A DNA stretch of 64,000 nucleotides from Pseudomonadota bacterium (GTDB taxonomy: Bacteria > Pseudomonadota > Gammaproteobacteria > Xanthomonadales > Rhodanobacteraceae), in assembly GCA_021793575.1 (NCBI GenBank), contig JAJYSM010000006.1, forward strand, positions 1 through 64,000, in the 5' to 3' direction. The translations under genes and the position numbers were made by a program. The notes under the pieces are model-generated. The model was not told the origin of the DNA. It made no database searches and saw only the letters and a program-made list of their open reading frames with translations. Numbering within the stretch: the stretch's first letter is position 1; each line of letters starts with the position of its first letter. Below are positions 1-8,478 of this stretch, piece after piece.

Positions 1-113
1 GAGACGGGATCGAGTGTTTGAGTTCATAGTCTTTATTTATCAATGAGTTATGATGACTCATCGTAACCGTCAACGCATCAATAAGCAAGCATTTTCGAGG
101 GTGTTTCGCTTAA

Positions 114-734
114 GTTGAGAGCATTGGTACATACCCCACCTATGCCGCGCTGCAAACAGCTCTCACAGGTGGCTCCGTCACCTACGGAAACCGGCTGATG
201 CTGACCGGGCAAGATGCCGACTGGCATTACATGAACAATCCTGGCCCATCAGCCTTTGATGGTCCGCAGGGGTTTCTGCTTGACAGCATAAATTGGGCCG
301 GCAGCGGGACGGGCATGGGCTTGGTCTCACTGGGGATGACCGGCTCGGGTACGTGCGGCGGCCCACTGTTAGGCCTGAGCGGCTATGGGTCCGACTGCAA
401 CGGAACCGATAACGTGCAGATCCCGGCCGCTTACACCGGTTTCCCCATCAACACGGGGTTGACGTCGGCCGGGCTGAGCAACTGGCGCACTTCGGCTCAC
501 GCGGCATTCTTCAGCCTCGATCTGACAAAGTGGACCGGGATCAACGTGGACGGCACCGACAGCTGCAGTGCAGCCCCTGGCGCTTGCTATGTGACCATCG
601 TCAGCGCCGCAACGGGGGGCGGTGGGATTGGTGGCGGTGGTACTCCTGTTCCCGAACCTGCCGAACTCGGCATGTTCGGGCTGGGTCTGCTGCTGATCCG
701 CCTGTTCGCGAGCCGGCGCCGGCGCGTGGCCTGA
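114..734 (+). pseudogene. 5'-truncated PEP-CTERM surface/exported protein
   Basis: The frame is open from just after a TAA at 111-113 to the stop at 734. The only ATG, at 198, lies inside what already reads as protein sequence (TYAALQTALTGG upstream, then LTGQDADWH). The C-terminus is a textbook PEP-CTERM sorting signal: VPEP, a hydrophobic segment (LGMFGLGLLLIRLF), then an RRRR cluster and a short tail. Family members are exported, inserted by this anchor and processed by an exosortase. A glycine-rich linker (GGGGIGGGG) precedes the signal. No signal peptide or ribosome-binding site is present, and bases 1-113 are more AT-rich than the rest. I read it as a remnant that lost its 5' end; a non-canonical start (ATT at 123) is possible but unlikely. 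Confidence 0.7.
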
Positions 735-761
735 AGTCAACTGTTCATTCGATTGGAACGC

Positions 762-792
762 AAACAATCCCCGGCAACGGGGGTTGTTTTTT
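762..792 (+). terminator. Rho-independent terminator of the PEP-CTERM gene
   Basis: A stem with arms AACAATCCCC and GGGGGTTGTT around a GCAAC-type loop is followed by a T-run ending at 792. It lies 28 bases after the PEP-CTERM stop codon. It also appears to be the insertion target of the intron fragment that follows. Confidence 0.85.
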
Positions 793-794
793 CG

Positions 795-845
795 GTGCGC
801 CCGGCAGAGCGCACCTGCTTGGAGGTGAAAGTCCTCTACTCACCC
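795..845 (+). mobile_element. 5' end of a group II intron (fragment, probably class IIC)
   Basis: The sequence starts GTGCGCCCGGCAGAGCGC and continues to GGAGGTGAAAGTCCTCT. The GTGCG start and the GGTGAAAGTCC block are characteristic of the 5' end of bacterial group II introns. It begins three bases after the T-run of an intrinsic terminator, which is the preferred insertion position of class IIC introns. Only about 50 bases survive. No intron-encoded reverse transcriptase and no domain V are seen, and the sequence runs directly into a peptidase gene fragment. The right boundary is approximate. Confidence 0.6.
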
Positions 846-848
846 GGC

Positions 849-1289
849 AAGATGGTATGGACCACGCGCAACTTCACCATCTCCGGCAGTGCCAGGCTGG
901 GACTGCTGGATGACCTCATCACCGACGCGAAGAAGTACGGCATGGTCTACACGCCCGATCCGAAACCCGAGGCCGGCCACTTCTTCCGCTCCGATCATTT
1001 CTCGTTCGCCAAGCGCGGCGTGCCGGCGATCTCGTTCGGCTCCGGCGACGACTGGGTCGACGGCGGCACCAAGGCCGGCGAGGCGGCCGAGCGGGACTAC
1101 ACCGCCAAGCGCTACCACCAGCCGGGCGACGAGTGGCAGGCCAGCTGGCCGTTCACCGGCATCGCGCGCGACCTGCAGCTGCTCTATACCGTGGGCGACC
1201 AGCTGGCCAATTCGCAGCAGTGGCCGGACTGGAGCCGCGACTCGGAGTTCCGCGCTGCGCGCGACGCCACGGCCGCCGAGCGCAAGTAA
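849..1289 (+). pseudogene. C-terminal fragment of an M28-family zinc metallopeptidase
   Basis: From about 858 the frame reads as the C-terminal third of an M28 aminopeptidase-like protein. It contains LGLLDDLITDAKKYG, PDPKPEAGHFFRSDHFSFAK and GVPAISFGSGDDW; the histidine in RSDHF is the usual last zinc ligand. The N-terminal catalytic region with the other metal ligands is missing because the frame runs upstream into group II intron sequence. The stop at 1289 looks native. An ATG at 852 exists, but the product would lack most of the active site, so I call it a non-functional remnant. Confidence 0.75.
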
Positions 1290-1356
1290 CGCATGATCCG
1301 TGGCGTCGCGATGCGACGCCACGGATTGCGCGGATCAGGCAGCAACCACGCGTGGC

Positions 1357-3030
1357 TCAGGACGCCGCCACGCATTCCAGCGGGCGCGCGAAATATGTCT
1401 TCAGGTCGGTCGCGGCGTCGAGTTTTCCGAACCACGCGCCGTAGCCCAGCAGCTGCAGCCGGTTGCCGGCGAGGCTGCCTTGCGCCAGCGCGTGCTGATC
1501 CAGCGGCTGCACGGCGCCATCCAGCGGCAGGGTGATGTCCTGCGCCTGCTCGCCCAGATTGAATACCGCCAGCACGGTCTCGCCGGCGAGGCTGCGGGTG
1601 AACGCCAGCACCGGTTCGGCGGTGTCGAGAAAGCGGATGTCGCCCCAGCGCAGCGCAGGCTGCGACTTGCGCCAGTGCATGAAGGTGCGGAAGCCGTGCA
1701 ACACGGAATCCGGATCGGCTTCCTGCTGCGCCACGGCCAGCGCGCGATGCTCCTGCGGCACCGGCAGCCACGGCGTGCCGTGGCTGAAACCGGCGTGTGC
1801 GCCATCGTTCCACGGCATCGGCGTGCGGCAGCCGTCGCGGCCCTTGAACTGCGGCCAGAACGCGATGCCGTAGGGATCCTGCAGCGACTCGTACGGCACC
1901 TCGGCCTCGGTCAGGCCCAGCTCCTCGCCCTGGTAGACGCACACCGAGCCGCGCAACGAGCAGACCATCGCGGTGAGCAGCCGGGCCAGCGGCGCCGAGG
2001 ATAGCTCCCTGCCCCAGCGCGTCAGCACGCGCTCGACGTCGTGGTTGGAGATCGCCCAGCACGGCCAGCCTTCGGTCATCTGCGCCTCCAGCCGCTGCAC
2101 CGTGCCGCGGATGTAGGCCGCGCTGAAATCGTCGGTCAGCAGCTCGAAGCTGTAGCCCATGTGCAGGCGCCTGCCGCGGGTGTATTCGGCCATCGTGGCG
2201 AGCGAATCCTCGGAGGAGATTTCGCCCAGCGCGGCGACATCCGGATAGCCGTCCATCAGCACGCGCAGCTCACCGAGAAAAGCCAGGTTCTCCGGCTGGG
2301 TGTTGTTGTAGTAGTGGTACTGGAACGCGTACGGGTTGTCCGGGCTGAAGCCGCGGCCCACGCGCTGCTCCTTCGGCTTGGCCGGGTTGTCGCGCAACTG
2401 GCGGTCGTGGAAGCAGAAGTTGATCGCGTCCAGACGCACGCCGTCGACGCCGCGATCGAGCCAGAAGCGCACGCTGTCCAGCGCCGCCGCACGCACCTGC
2501 GGGTTGTGGAAATTCAGGTCCGGCTGCGAGGCGAGAAAGTTGTGCAGGTAGTACTGCCCCCGACGCGGTTCCCACTGCCACGCCGAGCCGCCAAACAGCG
2601 ACAGCCAGTTGTTCGGCGGACTGCCGTCATCGCGCGCGCCGGCCCACACGTACCAGTCGGCGCGCGGGTTGTCGCGACTCTGGCGGCTCTCGCGAAACCA
2701 GGCGTGCTCGATCGAGGTGTGGCTGAGTACCTGGTCGATCATCAGCTTGAGGCCGAGGCAATGCGCCTTGGCCAGCAGCCGGTCGAAGTCGGCCAACGTG
2801 CCGAACAGCGGATCGACGTCGCGGTAGTCGGCGATGTCGTAACCGAAGTCGGCCATCGGCGACTTGAAGAACGGGGCGATCCAGATCGCCTCCACGCCGA
2901 GGCTGGCCACGTAGTCGAGCCGTTCGATGATGCCCGGCAGATCGCCCACGCCATCGCCGTTGGTATCCAGAAAGCTGCGCGGGTAGATCTGGTAGATGAC
3001 GGCGCCGCGCCACCAGGGTGCATCGGACAT
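1357..3030 (-). CDS. Cytoplasmic GH13 alpha-glucosidase (GH13_23-like)
   Basis: This 557-residue enzyme has no signal peptide and should hydrolyse imported maltose, maltodextrin or related alpha-glucosides in the cytoplasm. All GH13 blocks are visible: VIYQIYPRSF near the N-terminus, DQVLSH (99-104), the nucleophile in GVRLDA (D201), the acid/base in ALGE (E270) and SNHD (transition-state stabiliser D331). Overall sequence and length resemble xanthomonad alpha-glucosidases of subfamily GH13_23. I chose the ATG at 3030 (MSDAPWWRG), where homology normally begins; the frame stays open 30 codons upstream. It is divergent from the TonB receptor gene, and two copies of the shared operator lie between them. 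Glycosidase identity is firm; the exact substrate is inferred. Confidence 0.93.
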   Translation of the reverse strand: MSDAPWWRGAVIYQIYPRSFLDTNGDGVGDLPGIIERLDYVASLGVEAIWIAPFFKSPMADFGYDIADYRDVDPLFGTLADFDRLLAKAHCLGLKLMIDQVLSHTSIEHAWFRESRQSRDNPRADWYVWAGARDDGSPPNNWLSLFGGSAWQWEPRRGQYYLHNFLASQPDLNFHNPQVRAAALDSVRFWLDRGVDGVRLDAINFCFHDRQLRDNPAKPKEQRVGRGFSPDNPYAFQYHYYNNTQPENLAFLGELRVLMDGYPDVAALGEISSEDSLATMAEYTRGRRLHMGYSFELLTDDFSAAYIRGTVQRLEAQMTEGWPCWAISNHDVERVLTRWGRELSSAPLARLLTAMVCSLRGSVCVYQGEELGLTEAEVPYESLQDPYGIAFWPQFKGRDGCRTPMPWNDGAHAGFSHGTPWLPVPQEHRALAVAQQEADPDSVLHGFRTFMHWRKSQPALRWGDIRFLDTAEPVLAFTRSLAGETVLAVFNLGEQAQDITLPLDGAVQPLDQHALAQGSLAGNRLQLLGYGAWFGKLDAATDLKTYFARPLECVAAS

Positions 3031-3125
3031 TGAAAGTACCCATGGCATGAAGCTGACGCGCTCCCCGGCGCCTGTCAGCAAGTACGCGCAGCTTAGTTGC
3101 AGGCGATTCAAACCTTGCACAGGCT

Positions 3126-3140
3126 TGCATACGTATTCAT
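3126..3140 (-). promoter_or_regulatory. Operator copy 1, TGCATACGTATTCAT (alpha-glucosidase side)
   Basis: On the minus strand this reads ATGAATACGTATGCA, identical to three other copies in the window. The central ATACGTAT is palindromic, and the 14-base core 3126-3139 has one mismatched pair, as expected for a dimeric LacI/GalR-type regulator. It ends 96 bases before the alpha-glucosidase start. The regulator gene is not in the window. Confidence 0.8.
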
Positions 3141-3316
3141 TCGTGCTGCAACTGCGTCATCAAATGCGATTGCATTCATTGACGGGGCTGGCACAGCGAA
3201 TAATCCGCCACGTGGACAATGAGTCTGCACAAGGTTTTGTGTGCCATGCGCCGTGCCCCCATGGAAGACCGGAATGGCCGATGCTGCACTGCGATGACAG
3301 CATGGCAGGGATCATC

Positions 3317-3331
3317 ATGAATACGTATGCA
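3317..3331 (+). promoter_or_regulatory. Operator copy 2, ATGAATACGTATGCA (TonB receptor side)
   Basis: Same 15-mer as at 12239 and 20777. A good -10 hexamer, TATGAT, starts 44 bases after the first base of the operator (3361-3366), with no convincing -35 box between them. That puts the site at about -56 to -42 relative to a predicted transcription start, a position usual for an activator. Regulation of the TonB receptor gene is inferred. Confidence 0.8.
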
Positions 3332-3474
3332 GCTCTGTGCCGCGCCTGAAACAACCTCACTATGATCCGGTAACACGCTCATAACACTTTCCAAAAGCGT
3401 GGATATTCGAGGCGGAGCTGTCATCCCGCGACCAAACCAAGCGTGTGATTTCAAAAGTTTCCGGAGGGGAGAAA

Positions 3475-6390
3475 ATGAAAAAGTTTGAGCGCAATATCCT
3501 GGCGATGGCCATCGCATCCGCATGCTTCGGCATGGTCGGGGTGGCCCAGGCGGGAACTGCTGCCGCCACGGCTGCCACGGGTGCTGCACAGAGTGCGCAG
3601 GATCAGACGACGCCAGCGAAGCAGCCGGCACCAAAGGGCAAAACCGCCGCGGACAAGAAGCGCCCTCAAGTGAACACCCTGCCAGCCGTCCAGGTCACCG
3701 GCTTCCTCAGCAGTATCGAGAATTCCACCGCGATCAAGCGGAATGCCAACGGCATTGTCGAAGCGGTATCCGCTGAGCAGATCGGCAAGCTCCCCGGCAT
3801 AAGCATCGCCGATGCGCTGGGCCGCTTGCCCGGCCTGTCCGTGCAGACGGTCTCTGGCCGCCCGCAGGTGATCACCATCCACGGCCTGGGGCCGGACTTC
3901 TCCACCGCGCTGATCAATGGCGGCCAGCAGGTGTCGACCTCGAACAACCGCGACGTGCAGTTCGACCAGTATCCCGCCAGCTGGTTCAACGCGGTCGTGG
4001 TGTACCTGACCCCGCAGGCCAATCTCATCGGCCAGGGCCTGGCCGGCACCGTGGACATGCAGACGATCCGCCCGCTCGAGAAGAACAAGCCGGAAGCGGC
4101 CGTGAACGCCCGCTACGTCTGGAACAGCTCACCCCAGCTCGCCAATGGTCCCGGCGCGACCAACAATGGCTACAACGTCAACGGCGTGTATGTGAACCAG
4201 TTCGCCAACCACACGCTAGGTGTCACGCTGGGCGTGGACCTAGCGTCCAATCCGACCCAGATCCAGCACCAGCAGCCATGGGGCTACCCGACCGATCCGA
4301 ACGGCAATGCCGTGATCGGCGGCGCGAAGAACTTCGGCATCTCCGACAACCTGAAGCGTAACGGCCTGCTCGCCACGGTGCAGTGGCAGCCGAACGAGCA
4401 CTACACCGGTACGATCGACATGACGTACGACAATTTCAAGGAAATCCAGCAGGCCAAGGGCATGGAGTTCCCGCTGCAATGGAGCTCGGCCCAGCTGCAG
4501 CCCGGTGGCACGGTGCAGAACGGCCTGGTGACCAGCGGCACCTACACCAACGTGTCGCCGGTCATCCGCAACGACTACAACAGCACCAGCGCACGCGTCT
4601 ACAACTTCAACTGGGACAACAAGTTCAAGATCAACGAGAACTGGTCGGTCGACCTCGACGGCAACTACTCGCGCGCCACGCGTCGCGATGTCAACCTCGA
4701 GAGCTACTCGGGCAGCGGTTACAACAAGAGCGGCCCGCTCAACACGCTGAACTTCAATGAGCTCGGCAGTGGCATGCTGTACGTCAACAACTCGGTCAAC
4801 TACGGCACTGGTACCGTGCTGACCGACCCGCAAGGCTGGGGCTCGGGCAACAACGTGGTGCAGGCCGGTTTCATCAACGCGCCGCGCACGGTCGACTACC
4901 TGGCCAACCTCAGGCTGAGCGCACAGCGCGACTTCCTCAGCGGTCCGTTCTCCAGCGTGGAATTCGGTGTCGCCACCAGCACGCGCAACAAGACCTACAA
5001 CATCGACCAGAACTTCCTCACCCTCGGCGGCGGTTTCATCACCCCCACCAACGCGCCGGTGCAGTCGATTCCCTACACCGGCGGCACCTGTTCGCCGCTG
5101 TCCTGGATGGGCGTCGGCGCCCAGCCGTGCTACAACCCGATGGCACTGATCGCCAACGGCACCTACACCGAGATCCCGGTCTTCATGTCGAGCCTGCCGC
5201 TGCCGCCGAACTGGAAGGTGCACGAGCGTGACCTGACGCCTTACTTCCAGTTCAACCTGGATACGCAGATCGGCAATGTCACTCTGCGCGGCAACTTCGG
5301 TCTGCAGGTAGCACGCACTCGCCAGACCTCGACCGGTGAACGCGTGGTCCCGGGCAGTTCTGTCACGGGGAAGACCGCGCTGGTACCCGTGAGCGGCGGC
5401 ACTACCTTCACCCGCTACCTGCCCAGCGCCAACCTGGTCTTCGGCCTCACCCCCGATGACGACATCCGCGTCAGCGCGGCCCGGACCATGGCCCGTCCGC
5501 GCATGGACCAGATGAATGCGAGCCAGTCGATCAGCGGCAACCTCACCCGCCTGACCTCGACCGATCCGAACCTGGCGTTCTTCAGCTCGAACGGCGGCAA
5601 CGCCAGGCTGCTGCCGACGATGGCGGACAACTACAACGTCAGCTACGAGCACTACTTCTCGGGCGACGCCTCGGGCTACAAGTGCAACTCGTCCGATGCC
5701 AAGCAGTCGGTTCTGTGCCGTGGCGGCGGCGGCGGCTACTTCGCGGTATCAGGCTATTTCCTGAAACTGAACGACTACATCAACCCGAACTCGGCCTACC
5801 TGTATGACTTCGCCGCGTTCGTCCCGTCCTACCTGACGCCAGCGCAGCAGGCGCAGCTCGGCACCACCATGGGCATCGTCAGCGGCCCGACCAACGATGG
5901 CCACGGCTACGTCAAGGGCGCCCAGGTGACCCTGAACCTGCCCGCCGCCCTGATCACCCCGGCACTCAACGGCTTCGGCGTGATCCTGACCGGCAACCGC
6001 ACCAAGAGCTCGCTGGTCTATGCCGGCAACAGCAACCCGATCACCGTGCCGGGTCTGTCGAAGTGGGTGGCGAACGCCACGCTGTACTACCAGCACAAGG
6101 GCTTCGAGGCCCGCGTGAGCGACAGCTATCGTTCCGACTTCCTGGGCGTGGTGTCCGGCATCAGCGCGTCGCGCATCGAGCAGACCCTGCAGGGCGGGAG
6201 CACCTTCGCCGCGCAGGTCAGCTACACCTTCGACCATGGTCCGCTGAACGGCCTGACGCTCATTGCGCTGGGCTCCAACCTGAGCAACAAGACCTTCGTC
6301 ACCTTCCAGAACAACGATCCGCGGCAGGTGCAGAATTGGGAGAGCTACGGCCGTCGCTACGAGGTGGGTATCTCCTACAAGTTCCAGTAA
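3475..6390 (+). CDS. TonB-dependent outer-membrane receptor, probably for alpha-glucans/maltodextrins
   Basis: This 971-residue protein starts at the ATG at 3475 behind GGAGGGGAG. A signal peptide (MKKFERNILAMAIASACF, cleavage near AQA) is followed by an Ala/Thr/Lys-rich linker and a plug domain (about 70-220) with LPAVQVTGF, ADALGRLPGLSVQ and IHGLGPDFSTALINGG. The rest is a long barrel ending RRYEVGISYKFQ, with the aromatic last residue typical of outer-membrane barrels. It resembles the large xanthomonad TonB receptors that take up oligosaccharides. Its place between the glucosidase and halogenase genes, surrounded by glucan-cleaving enzymes and an operator, points to malto-oligosaccharide import. 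The substrate is inferred from context. Confidence 0.92.
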   Translation: MKKFERNILAMAIASACFGMVGVAQAGTAAATAATGAAQSAQDQTTPAKQPAPKGKTAADKKRPQVNTLPAVQVTGFLSSIENSTAIKRNANGIVEAVSAEQIGKLPGISIADALGRLPGLSVQTVSGRPQVITIHGLGPDFSTALINGGQQVSTSNNRDVQFDQYPASWFNAVVVYLTPQANLIGQGLAGTVDMQTIRPLEKNKPEAAVNARYVWNSSPQLANGPGATNNGYNVNGVYVNQFANHTLGVTLGVDLASNPTQIQHQQPWGYPTDPNGNAVIGGAKNFGISDNLKRNGLLATVQWQPNEHYTGTIDMTYDNFKEIQQAKGMEFPLQWSSAQLQPGGTVQNGLVTSGTYTNVSPVIRNDYNSTSARVYNFNWDNKFKINENWSVDLDGNYSRATRRDVNLESYSGSGYNKSGPLNTLNFNELGSGMLYVNNSVNYGTGTVLTDPQGWGSGNNVVQAGFINAPRTVDYLANLRLSAQRDFLSGPFSSVEFGVATSTRNKTYNIDQNFLTLGGGFITPTNAPVQSIPYTGGTCSPLSWMGVGAQPCYNPMALIANGTYTEIPVFMSSLPLPPNWKVHERDLTPYFQFNLDTQIGNVTLRGNFGLQVARTRQTSTGERVVPGSSVTGKTALVPVSGGTTFTRYLPSANLVFGLTPDDDIRVSAARTMARPRMDQMNASQSISGNLTRLTSTDPNLAFFSSNGGNARLLPTMADNYNVSYEHYFSGDASGYKCNSSDAKQSVLCRGGGGGYFAVSGYFLKLNDYINPNSAYLYDFAAFVPSYLTPAQQAQLGTTMGIVSGPTNDGHGYVKGAQVTLNLPAALITPALNGFGVILTGNRTKSSLVYAGNSNPITVPGLSKWVANATLYYQHKGFEARVSDSYRSDFLGVVSGISASRIEQTLQGGSTFAAQVSYTFDHGPLNGLTLIALGSNLSNKTFVTFQNNDPRQVQNWESYGRRYEVGISYKFQ

Positions 6391-6414
6391 GCAAAAAAGT
6401 ACTCCCCCCAGCAG

Positions 6415-6446
6415 CCCCGTTGAGTTCATCCAACGGGGTTTTTTTT
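6415..6446 (+). terminator. Rho-independent terminator after the TonB receptor
   Basis: An 8-base perfect stem CCCCGTTG/CAACGGGG with an 8-base loop is followed by eight T residues. The downstream halogenase gene may therefore depend on readthrough or its own promoter. Confidence 0.92.
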
Positions 6447-6501
6447 GACAACGCCGTGGCGAAGCGCTAGTTAACGGCTTCAACCCATCTCGGGCATACA
6501 C

Positions 6502-8091
6502 ATGCAGGCCAATCCCATCCAACGCGTGGTGATCGTCGGCGGCGGCACCGCCGGCTGGATGACGGCCGCCCTGCTAGCCCAAGCAATGGGCCCTCAGCTG
6601 GATATCCGGCTAATCGAATCCGACGAGATCGGCATCGTCGGCGTGGGCGAGGCGACGATTCCGCAGATCCGCCTGGTCAACCAGTTCCTTGGATTGGACG
6701 AAGACGACGTGCTCAGGGTCACCCAGGGCACCTTCAAGCTCGGCATCCAGTTCAACGACTGGGGCCGGATCGGCGACTCGTACATGCACGCCTTTGGCGA
6801 TGTCGGTCTGCCGCTGGGGCTGCTGGCTTTCCAGCACTACTGGCTGCGCGATGTGCAAGGACGCACGAGTGCCGCGGGCGCAGGAAGCGCAGGAGCGGCC
6901 GATGTGCATGGACGCACGAGTGCCGCGGGCGCAGGAAGCGCAGGAGCGGCCGATCTCTGGCGCTATTCGCTGAACGCCCAGGCCGCCGTCGCGAACCGCT
7001 TTGCGCGGATGGACCGGGTCGGCAGCAGCCCGCTGACGGGCATCAAGCACGCCTACCATCTCGACGCCGGCCTGTACGGCCGCTACTTGCGCCAGCACTG
7101 CGACCCGCGCGCAGTGCAACGCACCGAGGGCAAGGTGGTGGATGTGCAGCTGCGCGCGGAGGATGGCTTTATCGAATCGGTGTTGCTGGAGAGTGGCGAG
7201 ACGATCGCTGGCGACCTGTTCATCGACTGCTCGGGCTTTCGCGGGCTGCTGATCGAGGGCGCGCTGAAGACCGGCTACGAGAACTGGCAGCACTGGCTGC
7301 CCTGCGATCGCGCGATGGTTGTTCCAAGTGCCCGCGTCGAACCGATGCGTCCCTACACCCAGGCCAATGCGCGTCCCGCCGGCTGGCAGTGGCGGATTCC
7401 GCTGCAGCATCGCAGCGGCAATGGCCACGTCTACTGCAGCCAGTTCATGAGCGACGACGAGGCGGCCGCGCTGCTGCTCGCCAACCTTGAGGGCGAGGCG
7501 CTTGCCGAGCCGCGCCCGCTGCGCTTCACCACCGGCATGCGCCGCCAGTTCTGGAACCGCAACTGCGTGGCGCTGGGCCTCTCCGCCGGCTTCATGGAGC
7601 CGCTGGAATCCACCAGCATCCACCTGATCCAGTCCGGCCTGAGCCGGCTGCTGGCGCTGTTTCCGGATCGGCATTTCGATCCGACCCTGAGCGAGGAATA
7701 CAACCGCCAGACGCGCTTCGAATACGAGCGCGTCCGCGATTTCCTGATCCTGCACTACCGCGCCACCGAGCGCAGCGACACGGCGTTCTGGCGGCACTGC
7801 GCGCAGATCGAGATACCGCCGGGCCTGGCGCGCAAGCTGGCGCTGTTCCGCAGCAGCGGGCAGATCTTCCGCGACGGCGAAGAGCTGTTCACCGAGGTCG
7901 GCTGGCTGCAGGTGATGCTCGGCCAGCATGTCGAGCCCGCGCGGCATCATGCGTTGGCCGACGCCATCAGCCCGGCCCAGCTCGACGAATTTCTCGCCAA
8001 CATCCGCACCCTGATCAACCGCGCGGTGGACAGCATGCCCGCGCATACCCGCTTCGTCGCCGAGCATTGCAAGGCCGCCAGCCCGAGCTGA
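6502..8091 (+). CDS. Tryptophan 7-halogenase-like flavin-dependent protein (copy 1, with in-frame insertion)
   Basis: This 529-residue FAD protein belongs to the flavin-dependent halogenase family. It has the Rossmann GGGTAGWM (13-20), GVGEATIP (47-54), a lysine at 79 in GTFKLG where PrnA-type halogenases carry the catalytic lysine, the WxWxIP signature (WQWRIP, 295-300) and FMEPLES (364-370). It is cytosolic, with no signal peptide. Residues 117-150 are two tandem copies of a 17-residue unit that the paralogue at 9399-10898 lacks. It lies downstream of the TonB receptor. Such genes recur beside TonB receptors in glycan loci of xanthomonads and relatives, but to my knowledge their substrate is unknown. 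The family is certain; halogenase activity is not. Confidence 0.9.
   Translation: MQANPIQRVVIVGGGTAGWMTAALLAQAMGPQLDIRLIESDEIGIVGVGEATIPQIRLVNQFLGLDEDDVLRVTQGTFKLGIQFNDWGRIGDSYMHAFGDVGLPLGLLAFQHYWLRDVQGRTSAAGAGSAGAADVHGRTSAAGAGSAGAADLWRYSLNAQAAVANRFARMDRVGSSPLTGIKHAYHLDAGLYGRYLRQHCDPRAVQRTEGKVVDVQLRAEDGFIESVLLESGETIAGDLFIDCSGFRGLLIEGALKTGYENWQHWLPCDRAMVVPSARVEPMRPYTQANARPAGWQWRIPLQHRSGNGHVYCSQFMSDDEAAALLLANLEGEALAEPRPLRFTTGMRRQFWNRNCVALGLSAGFMEPLESTSIHLIQSGLSRLLALFPDRHFDPTLSEEYNRQTRFEYERVRDFLILHYRATERSDTAFWRHCAQIEIPPGLARKLALFRSSGQIFRDGEELFTEVGWLQVMLGQHVEPARHHALADAISPAQLDEFLANIRTLINRAVDSMPAHTRFVAEHCKAASPS
6850..6951 (+). repeat. Two tandem 51-base repeats inside the halogenase gene
   Basis: Units 6850-6900 and 6901-6951 differ at one base (CAAGG versus CATGG). 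Each adds 17 codons (DVQGRTSAAGAGSAGAA and DVHGRTSAAGAGSAGAA) without shifting the frame. The Gly/Ala/Ser-rich content looks like a flexible surface loop. The unit reads open in several frames and on both strands, as expected of an interspersed repeat that landed in a gene. Confidence 0.93.
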
Positions 8092-8478
8092 CTTGACCTG
8101 CGCAGCGACTGCAACCGAGTGGTAGTGATGCCTGCCTGCAGGCCGTGGTCAACGTGTGACGGGTGTGACTCGGACGGCGACCTGATCAGCGCTGATCCTC
8201 AGCTGCCCCCGTTCGTCCTGAGCCCCTCGACGGGCTCGGGACAGGCGAAGTCGAAGGACATCGGCCACCATCCAACGCTTCGACTTCCCCGCTCCTCAAG
8301 GCCACGGCCATCCATGGCCGTTCCCCGCGTGCGCTTGCTTGCGCAAGCTACGCCTGTCCTGAGACCGTCGAAGGGCTCAGCGCGAGCGGGATCCGTGGCT
8401 GTGGCTCAACACAAATCGGGAACAGCGAAGGGCGCCGTGGCGCCCTTCGCAAGCCTCATGGCAACCGTGCCGTCGCGA
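8092..8478. repeat. Gene-free stretch with interspersed repeats between convergent genes
   Basis: Between the halogenase and DUF1232 genes lie two copies of a CCTGAGC...TCGAAGG-type repeat: 8211-8259 (GTTCGTCCTGAGCCCCTCGA, then GGCTCGGGACAGGCGAAGTC) and 8353-8390 (CCTGTCCTGAGACCGTCGAA, then GGGCTCAGCGCG). A related copy is embedded at 52017-52044. I see no gene here; the long plus-strand open frame crossing it is made of repeats and antisense sequence. Confidence 0.7.
8425..8450. terminator. Bidirectional terminator-like hairpin
   Basis: A perfect 12-base inverted repeat, GCGAAGGGCGCC/GGCGCCCTTCGC, with a 2-base spacer lies between convergent genes. No long T-run follows on either strand, so it may be a transcript-end stabilising hairpin rather than a classic terminator. 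Confidence 0.6.

Larger units (their letters stand above)
3031..3474. other. Divergent regulatory region, alpha-glucosidase / TonB receptor
   Basis: This 444-base stretch separates the two divergent genes and shows no coding potential that I trust. It holds two copies of the glucan-locus operator (3126-3140 and 3317-3331), a likely -10 box TATGAT at 3361-3366 for the rightward gene, and a strong ribosome-binding site (GGAGGGGAG) ending 5 bases before the ATG at 3475. Confidence 0.8.

Noticed and set aside
4240..5652. 470-codon minus-strand frame under the TonB receptor
   Set aside because: Pure antisense of a well-supported gene.
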